From contig JBCCFC010000194.1 in NCBI GenBank assembly GCA_039029935.1, positions 1-14,268 of the forward strand: DNA of 14,268 nucleotides, in the 5' to 3' direction. Under the pieces are notes generated by a model that did not search any database, was not told where the DNA came from, and worked only from the letters and a program-made list of their open reading frames with translations. Shown here one piece after another: positions 6,801-14,228 of the stretch (position 1 is its first letter; every line of letters begins with the position of its first letter). Both the position numbers and the translations under genes were made by a program. This DNA is from G039029935 sp039029935 (lineage in GTDB: Bacteria > Chloroflexota > Anaerolineae > Caldilineales > Caldilineaceae).

Positions 6801-9800
6801 CAACGGTGCAATGGCCGACAGTTTGGCCGATGCTGTGCAGGTTGAGGTCAGCCAGACCATCACCTTTGCCTATGCCGTGACCAACACAGGCGAAATCACA
6901 CTGCTCTGGACCAGCCTCACCGATACCGTCTTTGGTGATTTGACCAACGAATGTGGGCTGACGATTGAGATTGCGCCCAACGCCGCTGCCGTCTGTGTCA
7001 TCACGCGCACCGCTGGTGACCATCCAGAGGGACGCCAAAATATCGGTCAAGCCACGCTCATGACCCTCAACGAAAATCCACTGGACCCTGTGGCAGATGA
7101 AGCGTGGTATCAGACACCAGACACGCCAGACCTCGCCAGCATCGGCGACTATGTGTGGCTCGATGACGATGGCAATGGCCTACAGGACAATGGCGAGAAT
7201 GGCATCGCGGGTATCCGTGTCGAGCTAATCAACGTGCTGGGTCAAACACTGGCCGAGACTGTGACCGACAACGATGGTTTCTACCGCTTCACCGACTTAG
7301 AGGCAGGGCCAGAGAACATCTACCGTGTGCGCTTTATCCTGCCCAACCCCAACTTTACCTTCACCGAGATGAATGCGGGCGATGACGATACGCTCGACAG
7401 CGATGCCTCTCCGGGCGATGACATTGACAGCGACGCCAACCCGGGCAGTGGCAACACCACGCTCATCATCCTTGAACCGGGTGAGTACAACGACACCATC
7501 GACGCTGGTCTGGTGACAGTGCTCAAACCCGCCACGCTCGGTGATTTTGTCTGGGAAGATTTGGATGGTGATGGCGTGCAGGATGACAACGAGCCGGGCA
7601 TTGCGGGCGTTACCGTCTGGCTACTCGACAGCAATGGCGCACGGCTGACCAGTGACACTACCGATTCTGATGGCAAATATCTCTTTGACAACTTGGCCCC
7701 AGACACCTATGCGGTTGAGTTTATCCGTCCTGATGGCTTCTACCCAACCGATGCTGACCAAGGTGGTGATGATGCCAAGGACAGCGATGCCAACGTCAAC
7801 GACGGCACAACGCCCAATGTCACGCTAGGCTCAGGCGAGGTCAACACCACGCTTGATGCAGGCTTTATCCGAGGCGCAACCATCGGCGATTTGGTCTGGC
7901 TCGACACCGATGGCGATGGCATTCAGGATGATTCAGATGGAGTACCTGTGTCGGGCATCAACGGCGTGCAGGTGCTGCTGCTCGACACCAATGGCAACCA
8001 GTTGGCGTCAACCACCACCGATGAGGATGGTGAGTATGAATTCACGGGCTTGGATGCGGGCAGCTATGTTGTGCAGTTTGTGCAGCCAGGTGATCTCTAT
8101 CCAACCGAGCAGGATGCAGGTGATGATGACACCAAGGACAGCGATGCCAGTCCAGACGATGGCAAGACTGCTCCTGTAACAGTGGCCTTGGATGAGGACA
8201 ATGACACCATCGACGCAGGCTTTGCCCCCGGCGCAACCATCGGTGACTTTGTGTGGCAAGACTTGGACGGCGATGGCGTTCAGGATGGTAGTGAACCGGG
8301 TGTTGAGAATGTGCTGGTCAACCTGCTCGATGAAAATGGCAGCGTTGTCATGACCGACACCACCGATGTCGATGGCATGTACGCATTCACCAACGTCGTG
8401 CCCAACACCTACACCGTCGAGTTTGTCTCACCCACAGGCTTCCTGCCAACCCTGCCCAACCAAGGCGGTGATGACAGTGAAGACAGTGATGCCAACATCG
8501 ATACAGGCCAGACCGAGCCGTTTGCTGTCGAGGCTGGTGAAACCAACGACACAATTGACGCGGGCTTCTCGCCCATCGTCTCGCTCGACGCCATCATCGG
8601 TGACTATGTGTGGGAAGACTTGGACGACGACGGCATTCAGGATGACGACGAAGAAGGCATCGAGGGCGTGACCGTCTTCTTGGTCGATGTCACGGAACCG
8701 ATGACACCTACCACCGTCATGACCGAAACCACCGACAGCGACGGCTTCTATCTCTTCCTTGGTCTCAGCCCCGGCGTCTACCAAGTTGAGTTTGCTCGAC
8801 CAGAGGGCTTCTTCCCCAGCGATGCCGACCAGGATGACCCTGAGCAGGACAATGATGATGCGGTGGACAGTGACCCAACCTCGTCAGACGAATTGGCGGA
8901 TGGCACAACGGTTGACCGCACCGAGCCGATTACGCTGACCGAGGGTGAACTCAACGACACGATTGATGCGGGCTATGTCCCCGGCGTGACCATCGGTGAC
9001 TTGGTGTGGGAAGACCTCAACGGCAATGGTGTGCAGGACGGCCCAGAGGGCTCCCCCAACGAGGAGAATGGCGAGCCAGGTCTGCCCGGCATAGTGGTCG
9101 AACTGCTCGACAGCGAAGGCACGGTTGTCTACACCACAACCACCGACGCCAACGGCATCTACACCTTCACCAACGTGCCAGCGGGTGACTATGCCGTCCA
9201 CTTTGAGCAACCCGATGGCTATGACTTTACCAGTCAAGACCAATTCTTGGCACAGCAAGAGGAGGGGGATGATGACCGTGACAGCGACCCTGACCCAACC
9301 GATGGCACAACCATCCTCATGACCTTTGCCCCAGGCGAGGTCAACGACAGCATCGACGCCGGCCTCTTCCAACCCGCCACCTTGGGCGACCGTGTGTGGG
9401 ATGACCAAAATGGCAACGGTCTGCAAGATGATGGCGAGCCGGGTGTCGGCAGCGTCGAGGTGACATTGCATCAACAGGGCGTGGTGGCCGCGCTAGAGTC
9501 CACCTTCACCGATGCCAGCGGACTCTACACCTTCACCGACATCGCACCGGGCAGCTACTATGTCATCTTTAACCCACTGCCAGGCACATTGCTGACCATG
9601 CAGGATGCGGGTGAGGATGAAGACCCGGCCAACGACATCATAGACAGCGATGCCAACCCTACAACGGGTGTGACCGCTCCGATTACGCTGACATCGGGCA
9701 TGACCAATGACACGCTCGACGCAGGTGTCTTTGAGCCATCGTCTTTGGGCGACCGTGCGTGGGTGGACCAAAATGGCAATGGCATTCAGGATGATGGCGA

Positions 9801-11595
9801 AGAGGGACTCGACGGTGTGCTGGTGACGCTCTTCCGCCAAGATGGGGCCTTGATTGCACAGACATCAACCGACAACGGTGGTCAATATCTCTTTGAAGAC
9901 TTGGCTCCGGGGTCATACTACATCATCTTTGCACAGCCCAACGGCTTTGTCTTTAGCCCACAAAGCCAGGGTGACAACGCCGCTCTCGACAGCGACCCCA
10001 GTCAGTTTGGCGCAACACCGACCTTTACCCTGCCTGCTGGCACAACCAACACCGATATTGATGCCGGGCTGGTTCCACTGGGCGTGGTTGGTGACTATGT
10101 GTGGAGCGATGGCAATGGCGATGGCATCCAGAACGTGACCGAGCCAGGTATCGGCGATATTCAGGTGACAATCTACAACAACGATGATGATTCGCAGGTG
10201 GCGCAGACGACGACCGATGATGATGGTCTCTACGAGTTTACACAGCTTGAGCCGGGCACCTATTACATCATTGTCCAACGACCCGATGGCTTTGAGTTCA
10301 CCCAACAGGATGCGGGCGACAACGATGCAATTGACAGCGATGTCGATAGCAACGGCCAGACCGATCCATTTGTGATTGACTATGGCACAGAGAACAACAC
10401 GGTTGATGGCGGTCTGCAACCATTGATTCCAGCCATTGAAGTCGAGAAGTCCACCAACGGCGAGGATGCAGATGTTGCCCCAGGGCCAGAGGTTCCGGTC
10501 GGCTCCATCGTCATCTGGCGCTATGTCGTACGCAACATCGGCAACGCCGACCTCATCAACGTGGTCCTCGAAGATGACAAGATCGGCACAATCAACGGCA
10601 CGGCAAGCTGTCCACAGACAACACTCGCGGTCGGCGAATCCATGACCTGTACCGTCAACGGAGCGGCCATCGTCGGGCAATATCAAAACACCGCCACCGT
10701 CACCGCCAACGTTGACTCGCAGCCAGAAATCTCGGTCAGCGACGAAGACCTCAGCCACTACATCGGTGTCACCACAGACCTGAGCATCAGTAAGACCGAT
10801 GACGCCGACCCAGCCGAGGCCGGAGAAACGCTGATCTACACGTTGATCTACTCCAACGCCGGGCCATCCACCGCCTTCAACGTACAAATTGTCGATGACC
10901 TGCCGCTCAACGTCGTCTTTAACCAAGTCGAGTTTGAGAACCCAGAAATCGAGGCCGAACCAATCGTCACGCTTGTGCCAGGCGACAACCACCAACGCAT
11001 CATCTGGACTCTGCCAGAGCTGGCAAGCGGCGAACAGGGGCTGATCAGCTACTCAGTCGACACCGACCCCAACCTCGACGGCGACACCATCCTCAACACC
11101 GTGCGCATCGACAGCGACACCTTTGACGCCAACCCGACCAACAACGAGGATGATGAGTTCACCACCTTCACCGCACAGGGCGTGATTACCGGTACAGGCC
11201 AACTGCCATCGGCCATCGAACTGCTCAACTTCATGTCGAGCGTCCAGCAAAACGAAATCGAAATCCGCTGGGTCACAGGCGCAGAGTTGGACACATGGGG
11301 CTTCTACCTCTACCGCAGCACCGAAAACGTCTTTGAAGAGGCCGTCCGAGTCACCGCAGATGTCATCACCGCCAAAGGCGAAGATGGCGGCGAATACACC
11401 TACGTAGACACCTCGGCCCTCAGCGGCGTCGAGTACTACTACTGGCTCGTCGAAATCGAAAACGGCATCGAGCAACCACCATACGGCCCCGTTCAGGGCA
11501 TGGTCGAGCGAGCGAGTTTGGATCAGGCGTTGCAGGCTCCGCATTTGAGTGGGGAGTTGGGATTCCAGATTTTCTTGCCGGTGGTGAATAAGTAA
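3841..11595 (+). CDS. Giant secreted surface protein with 13 SdrD B-like repeats and DUF11-type domains, 2584 aa
   Basis: Probably a long adhesin or sheath/stalk protein outside the cell. Residues 1-60 are a polar N-region, 61-78 a hydrophobic signal core (LMTVMLTLLLCLSPLVLF), and cleavage is likely after VQA (84). Residues 95-392 resemble a beta-propeller (repeated LYAAD, LYAIMN, GNLYGST blades). Residues 393-515 form a DUF11-like/DUF7507-type domain (VEKSTNG...VRNTGG). Thirteen SdrD B-like domains follow, each opening with (L/I)GD.VW.D.(D/N)..G.QD. Their W residues are at 520, 645, 760, 875, 1106, 1238, 1353, 1472, 1591, 1723, 1853, 1974 and 2088. The Asp-rich D.D.DG.QD loops and later DSD motifs suggest calcium binding. 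A second DUF7507-like domain is inserted at 978-1095, a third spans 2199-2305, and DUF11 spans 2311-2440. An Fn3-like end domain (about 2455-2570: IEIRWVTGAELDTWGFYLYR) precedes the tail FQIFLPVVNK. No LPxTG motif is present. Codon use is GC-richer than in the flanking genes. Monocistronic, with a folded leader and its own terminator. Confidence 0.95.
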   Translation: MQISHTQTMKTNMQNTETGHTQTIHAWTHDNERFRLRLKQGTTQPDVLYLEKQHKGWGRSLMTVMLTLLLCLSPLVLFSETVQAAGAVQPVDTDIDRCFAIADGYFLNGSEQKDSNANDTLAFLNRITANTNSVNGGVPNMTTVDVESMAIQPGGDTLYAADAGQLGVVDLNTAVFTATVNTFGTGEGYKGVSPVLTTDSFDDVDSLSFDPTTGYLWGVNRNAGSGAANQPDTLFRIDPATGSFVPDAFPDPYNAGQFVDFVEVTPITDTDLEEFPLADIDDIAIDPIHGTLYAIMNLGGGPSKLVIINTATGDTTEVGNFTRQDTGEQIEDMEGLSFFNDGNLYGSTGKNWRDGRNVLWSIDKDTAVVQYIAEFTNDLADIEALDCLSAPAFITVEKSTNGVDADDAPGLLIEVGEDIVWTYFVRNTGGQIITDISVTDDNGTPNDTGDDVVVCSGFTLAPGESNEDVQVSCTLSDTAQADQYTNIAVVSGTYNEETLTDDDPSNYFGYIPALLGDYVWVDVDKDGVQDNFEPAVENVAVTLHLSDGSVVSTTTTSDTGFYFFNNLPPASYYLQFDLSPTNFVSFTTRFAGSDTELDSNADPDGNSPTFGQTEVFTLTSGAMDRSYDAGLLGDGILASLGDFVWEDLNRNGIQDNNEPGLAGVEIGLYDINNTQVGVTVTTSASGAYSFTNLIPDDYMVLFSLPNGYLRTLVNAGSNDDIDSDAAGTGETGLINLSAGENDITIDAGYYQLASLGDFVWHDLDADGIQEDNEPGIANIVVTLTDSDGVTATTTTNDSGFYSFTSIVPGTVYSLTFTVPAGYLISPQDQGSDNTVDSDANPSTGVIPNIVLTSGATDWTYDVGLYQNGSIGDYVWHDDDRDGVQDVGESGIPSVTVRLLDDNNTVLGTTETDGNGGYLFPGLTPAVYTVVVDESTVATTLPNYVQTFEFDGTLDGSLVVTLTSGEDFLDADFGYDNSETTIEFEKYINGAMADSLADAVQVEVSQTITFAYAVTNTGEITLLWTSLTDTVFGDLTNECGLTIEIAPNAAAVCVITRTAGDHPEGRQNIGQATLMTLNENPLDPVADEAWYQTPDTPDLASIGDYVWLDDDGNGLQDNGENGIAGIRVELINVLGQTLAETVTDNDGFYRFTDLEAGPENIYRVRFILPNPNFTFTEMNAGDDDTLDSDASPGDDIDSDANPGSGNTTLIILEPGEYNDTIDAGLVTVLKPATLGDFVWEDLDGDGVQDDNEPGIAGVTVWLLDSNGARLTSDTTDSDGKYLFDNLAPDTYAVEFIRPDGFYPTDADQGGDDAKDSDANVNDGTTPNVTLGSGEVNTTLDAGFIRGATIGDLVWLDTDGDGIQDDSDGVPVSGINGVQVLLLDTNGNQLASTTTDEDGEYEFTGLDAGSYVVQFVQPGDLYPTEQDAGDDDTKDSDASPDDGKTAPVTVALDEDNDTIDAGFAPGATIGDFVWQDLDGDGVQDGSEPGVENVLVNLLDENGSVVMTDTTDVDGMYAFTNVVPNTYTVEFVSPTGFLPTLPNQGGDDSEDSDANIDTGQTEPFAVEAGETNDTIDAGFSPIVSLDAIIGDYVWEDLDDDGIQDDDEEGIEGVTVFLVDVTEPMTPTTVMTETTDSDGFYLFLGLSPGVYQVEFARPEGFFPSDADQDDPEQDNDDAVDSDPTSSDELADGTTVDRTEPITLTEGELNDTIDAGYVPGVTIGDLVWEDLNGNGVQDGPEGSPNEENGEPGLPGIVVELLDSEGTVVYTTTTDANGIYTFTNVPAGDYAVHFEQPDGYDFTSQDQFLAQQEEGDDDRDSDPDPTDGTTILMTFAPGEVNDSIDAGLFQPATLGDRVWDDQNGNGLQDDGEPGVGSVEVTLHQQGVVAALESTFTDASGLYTFTDIAPGSYYVIFNPLPGTLLTMQDAGEDEDPANDIIDSDANPTTGVTAPITLTSGMTNDTLDAGVFEPSSLGDRAWVDQNGNGIQDDGEEGLDGVLVTLFRQDGALIAQTSTDNGGQYLFEDLAPGSYYIIFAQPNGFVFSPQSQGDNAALDSDPSQFGATPTFTLPAGTTNTDIDAGLVPLGVVGDYVWSDGNGDGIQNVTEPGIGDIQVTIYNNDDDSQVAQTTTDDDGLYEFTQLEPGTYYIIVQRPDGFEFTQQDAGDNDAIDSDVDSNGQTDPFVIDYGTENNTVDGGLQPLIPAIEVEKSTNGEDADVAPGPEVPVGSIVIWRYVVRNIGNADLINVVLEDDKIGTINGTASCPQTTLAVGESMTCTVNGAAIVGQYQNTATVTANVDSQPEISVSDEDLSHYIGVTTDLSISKTDDADPAEAGETLIYTLIYSNAGPSTAFNVQIVDDLPLNVVFNQVEFENPEIEAEPIVTLVPGDNHQRIIWTLPELASGEQGLISYSVDTDPNLDGDTILNTVRIDSDTFDANPTNNEDDEFTTFTAQGVITGTGQLPSAIELLNFMSSVQQNEIEIRWVTGAELDTWGFYLYRSTENVFEEAVRVTADVITAKGEDGGEYTYVDTSALSGVEYYYWLVEIENGIEQPPYGPVQGMVERASLDQALQAPHLSGELGFQIFLPVVNK

Positions 11596-11618
11596 TGTAG
11601 ATCGTTGATTTTAGGGAC

Positions 11619-11657
11619 AAAAAAATCGTCTACTCACCATGAGCAGACGATTTTTTT
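11619..11657. terminator. Bidirectional Rho-independent terminator
   Basis: Arms 11619-11636 and 11640-11657 pair with one mismatch around a CCA loop. The structure begins with seven A's and ends with seven T's, so on either strand it is a stable stem followed by a U-tract. It ends the surface-protein transcript (stop 11595) and the convergent toxin-antitoxin transcript (stop 11693). Confidence 0.92.
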
Positions 11658-11692
11658 GTTTCTGTGGATTCAGCTAAGTGATAACAAAATGA

Positions 11693-12082
11693 TTACCATC
11701 TTACGACGCTAAGGTCGTCGATATGTTGAAAATGTTTATCTCTCGTAACCAGAACAAAGTCATTCTGAATCGCAATCGCTGCAATCCAAACATCATTGTC
11801 GGGTATAGGTCTACCCTTGCCTCTGAGTTTATTTCTGATTTTGCCATACATGAGCGAAGTCTGTCTATCACAACCAACAACGACCACGTCATCCACAAAT
11901 TGATCTATACGTGCAATATTTTCAGCAACTTTAGCCGATTTTTCTGCACCATAATATAGCTCACCAAGGACAATACTTGAAACATGGATGGTCGTGGACC
12001 GTTGTACTTGCTCAACGACAGCTTTATCATCTCTAAATAAGGCAATGACAATATTTGTATCAACGGTGTAATTACCACTCAT
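11693..12082 (-). CDS. vapC: VapC-type PIN-domain toxin ribonuclease, 129 aa
   Basis: A PIN-domain endoribonuclease that would cleave RNA (tRNA or rRNA in studied VapCs) when freed from its antitoxin. The acidic metal-binding residues are all visible: D in YTVDTNIVIAL near the N-terminus, E in VLGELYYGA, D in IPDNDVWIAA, and D in VTRDKHF. Length is normal for the family. I chose the ATG at 12082, which has GGAAAGG 9 bases upstream and overlaps the antitoxin's end by 11 bases. A GTG at 12100 would add six residues (MERSIW) but lacks a ribosome-binding site. The overlap implies translational coupling with the antitoxin. No truncation and no missing catalytic residue, so the toxin is likely active. 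Confidence 0.92.
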   Translation of the reverse strand: MSGNYTVDTNIVIALFRDDKAVVEQVQRSTTIHVSSIVLGELYYGAEKSAKVAENIARIDQFVDDVVVVGCDRQTSLMYGKIRNKLRGKGRPIPDNDVWIAAIAIQNDFVLVTRDKHFQHIDDLSVVRW

Positions 12083-12329
12083 CCAAATTGACCTTTCCAC
12101 AGTCTTCCTCTATGGCTTGGCTCATCAAGTCTAAATCTGAGGGCGAAATGGTCCCCGCAAGTTTAGCAAGACGCTGACCAGCCGTTTCTTGCACTTCGGT
12201 AACTGTTTGTGCCTTCTCTGTTCTAAATGGGCGACTCAATGCACGGACGATAGCCAAGACATGGTTTTGCAAACTAATGGGTAAAATTTCAATATGTTCA
12301 ACAATTTCTCCAACAAGCACAGTGGACAT
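12072..12329 (-). CDS. Antitoxin partner of the PIN toxin (VapB-like), 85 aa
   Basis: A small protein immediately upstream of and overlapping vapC, the standard antitoxin position. The ATG at 12329 has an AAGGAG ribosome-binding site 6 bases upstream; a TTG at 12350 would start inside and before that site, so I reject it. The N-terminal part (MSTVLVGEIVEHIEILPISLQ...) is helical and may dimerise or bind DNA. The acidic C-terminal tail (SPSDLDLMSQAIEEDCGKV, then NLDEW) looks like the toxin-neutralising segment of this antitoxin type. I do not see a clear AbrB, RHH or Phd fold, so the subfamily is open. It probably represses its own operon from the promoter near 12380. Confidence 0.8.
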   Translation of the reverse strand: MSTVLVGEIVEHIEILPISLQNHVLAIVRALSRPFRTEKAQTVTEVQETAGQRLAKLAGTISPSDLDLMSQAIEEDCGKVNLDEW

Positions 12330-12379
12330 ATACAACTCCTTCTCGCTCAATTACGCAAGTATCTCATCAAACCAACCAT

Positions 12380-12388
12380 ATCATATCA
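12380..12388 (-). promoter_or_regulatory. Extended -10 promoter candidate for the toxin-antitoxin operon
   Basis: On the minus strand TGATATGAT matches TGnTATAAT at all but one position. It lies about 50 bases before the antitoxin ATG, giving a leader of roughly 44 bases. No convincing -35. Sequence match only. Confidence 0.35.
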
Positions 12389-12493
12389 CATTGCCATACA
12401 ACACCGCTGTTTCTCTGTATGCATAACGACGTTTAACTTTCCACCGCCTCATTGATTCGCTCAATGCTATATGACTCTCTGGATTGTCATCAC

Positions 12494-12742
12494 CTAAGCC
12501 TGTTGTTCTGGTTCTCTGTAGCGCGCTAGAAAACGGTTCAACTGTTCTTCATTTTGTATAGCATTCAGTGCGATATCTTCTGGTGTTTCGGCATCTGATA
12601 TTGTTTGAAAAATATCAAAAGGTAGCTTGGCTTTTTGGATAATTTTTAGAACCTGCTCAAAAAAATTCTCTTCATCGTCCTTTGACATCTGAGCAATCAT
12701 ATTTAGCAGCCATATCTGCTGGTCTACATCAAGTGTTTTACC
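12494..12742 (-). pseudogene. 3' remnant of an unknown gene cut by the IS1380-type element
   Basis: An open frame without a start runs from the IS boundary (about 12742) to TAG at 12494-12496, 82 codons. It begins KTLDVDQQIWLLNMIAQMS and ends FLARYREPEQQA. Only an internal ATG at 12700 could serve as a start, and it has no ribosome-binding site. The frame stays coding right up to the IS end (12740/12741) and meets a stop 1-2 codons inside the terminal repeat. This is what an insertion into a gene would leave. The protein is helical and acidic (SKDDEENFFEQVLKIIQKA). I do not recognise the family. The 5' part would lie past the window's right edge. Confidence 0.7.
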
Positions 12743-12780
12743 TTATTTTTGTCCAAATAGAGGGGGTTTCTATTCAGAAT
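12741..12780. repeat. Left terminal inverted repeat of the IS
   Basis: Forty bases matching the reverse complement of 14229-14268 with three mismatches (positions 18, 22 and 36). Its 22-base inner part, CAAATAGAGGGGGTTTCTAT then TC (12754-12775), recurs at 12795-12816 with one mismatch. Confidence 0.92.
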
Positions 12781-12794
12781 TAACATAAGACATT

Positions 12795-12816
12795 CAAACA
12801 GAGGGGGTTTCTATTC
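12795..12816. repeat. Subterminal copy of the IS left-end motif, overlapping the transposase stop
   Basis: A second copy of the 22-base inner part of the left terminal repeat, 41 bases inward, identical except for one base. At that base it agrees with the right end (CAAACAG). It covers the transposase TAG stop (12811-12813). No such second copy is visible at the right end, so the ends are asymmetric. Confidence 0.85.
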
Positions 12817-14102
12817 CTGTGTAAACAGTAAAGAATACTTTTCAAGACAAATAATTAACTTTTCAGTATAGGGATGAGATGAGAGCAGCTCAATTCGTTT
12901 GAGTTGTCCATCGTCATCGAAGTAAAGCGCACCGGGAATAGTAAGTAAGTCACGAACAATGCGCTTTGCCCCCCAATCAGCAAAAGATGAACCATATAGG
13001 CCACGGTGTCGAAAATCAGCAAGCAGATTATGGCAAAGGTCCGTAAGCAAAACTAAAGCCTTTTGAGCATTCATTTTCTGCTTGCGACGAAGAGATAAAT
13101 GCAAGCCATCTTTATCGTCCCGAAATTGCTCAACTTCCGCACCACCCCTCTGGTGATAACGGCTCATAAAAGCCTGCTTAGAGGGAAACGACATGGTCGT
13201 AACATAGTAACTATAAGTCCATTTACCTCGGTGCAAACGCCTTTTGAGCAACACTTGAACAGGTTTTCTTAAGTCAAACGTAAGCTCATGAACAGTAGCA
13301 ATTTGGCTTGTCTTGTCGTAGTTATCCCATCGAAGTGGTTGCCTTGCTAACGCATTGGTTCGTTTGCCAGAATATCCTTTTGCAAGTATATGATAGCCTC
13401 GATTGAGTAACCAACGGAGGTTTTCATCCGTTCCAGAGCCACCATCGAGTCGCCAAAGAACGTGCCTACGGTTGTCTTTTGATAAGTCAATTGAACTTTC
13501 GAACGATTGCACCGCCGTTTTTAGACATTGCATCGTTAACCAATTCCCCGGAACAACATCTGACCATAAGGTTTCATGATAAGTAATTGCGCTTACACGC
13601 GCCAGTTGCCTTCCAGTTGCGTTTTTTTATGCGGATAGTATCCTTTGCTGCTCCCTTCGGCGTTTTTACTACATGGTAGTCCCGATAAGTCAAAATCGCA
13701 CATGAGAAATCCCCGCCAATCATGCTGTTTCGTTCGACTCACACTGTTGCTAATGGTCCGAATAGCCCCTCGAAGTTGCTGGATATTCATTTGACTTAGC
13801 TCATTGAGGGCTGTTGCCAACGTTGATTGGTCCGCAAAGCGGTCGATTCGATTGACTTGTGCCAATATTTCGTCTGGACGGAGTTTGGTGTTGATTTCAC
13901 TGATGTATTTGCAGTTTGCTAGAATACTTAACATAATTTGGGATAGTTTGTCTTCCGTTGCAAAATTATTCTTTTTTCCAACTATTTCCACTGATTTCAG
14001 TGGGTCAAACATGTTTTTTGTATTGTAGCAAACCATTAACACGGCTAAGGGTGCAAAGTTTGTATTACGCCAATCGGTCGTTTTTCCAATTTCAAGTGTC
14101 AT
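12811..14102 (-). pseudogene. IS1380-family DDE transposase, split by a one-base frameshift
   Basis: The ATG at 14102 follows a perfect AAGGAGGT site 7 bases upstream. The first frame gives 169 aa, ending at 13593. The rest lies in the -1 frame and ends at 12811. Joining them at the A7 run (T's at 13622-13628) gives PHKK followed by NATGRQLARVS and an unbroken 430-aa protein, a normal size for the family. The catalytic triad would be D136 or D138 (CDFDLSGLPCSKNAEGS), D220 (WRLDGGSGTDENL) and E323 (QRGGAEVEQF, then DKDGL). The downstream helix AQKALVLLTDLCHNLL is also typical. Either the copy is dead, or slippage on the seven A's makes some full-length enzyme. A sequencing error in the homopolymer is also possible. 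Confidence 0.85.
13622..13628 (-). other. A7 slippage or frameshift site in the transposase
   Basis: Seven consecutive A's on the coding strand (CAT AAA AAA ACG). A -1 shift here, or one added A in the transcript, restores the reading frame into the C-terminal half; no stop interrupts the junction. Confidence 0.75.
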
Positions 14103-14146
14103 AAGAAATACCTCCTTGAACTACTAAGTCAAATGAACTTTCATGG

Positions 14147-14176
14147 AGTATCTCATGTGCTTGCATTTTTAGTCAA
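14147..14176 (-). promoter_or_regulatory. Transposase promoter
   Basis: Minus-strand TTGACT (14171-14176), an 18-base spacer and GATACT (14147-14152) form a moderate sigma-70 match about 45-70 bases before the transposase ATG. A 12-bp palindrome ACTCTT/AAGAGT (14182-14195) lies just upstream. Confidence 0.45.
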
Positions 14177-14228
14177 TTTTCACTCTTTGAAGAGTATCAT
14201 CCAACGCTATATGTCTTTTATTATTAGC

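Noticed and set aside
5398..10250. CRISPR-like or tandem DNA repeat array inside the giant gene
   Set aside because: The periodicity is at protein level (SdrD B-like domains of 115-132 residues). The DNA copies differ at many synonymous sites and there are no short repeats with unique spacers.
12083..12100. GTG start of vapC adding MERSIW
   Set aside because: No ribosome-binding site before the GTG, whereas GGAAAGG is well placed for the ATG at 12082, and the PIN domain begins a few residues after that ATG.
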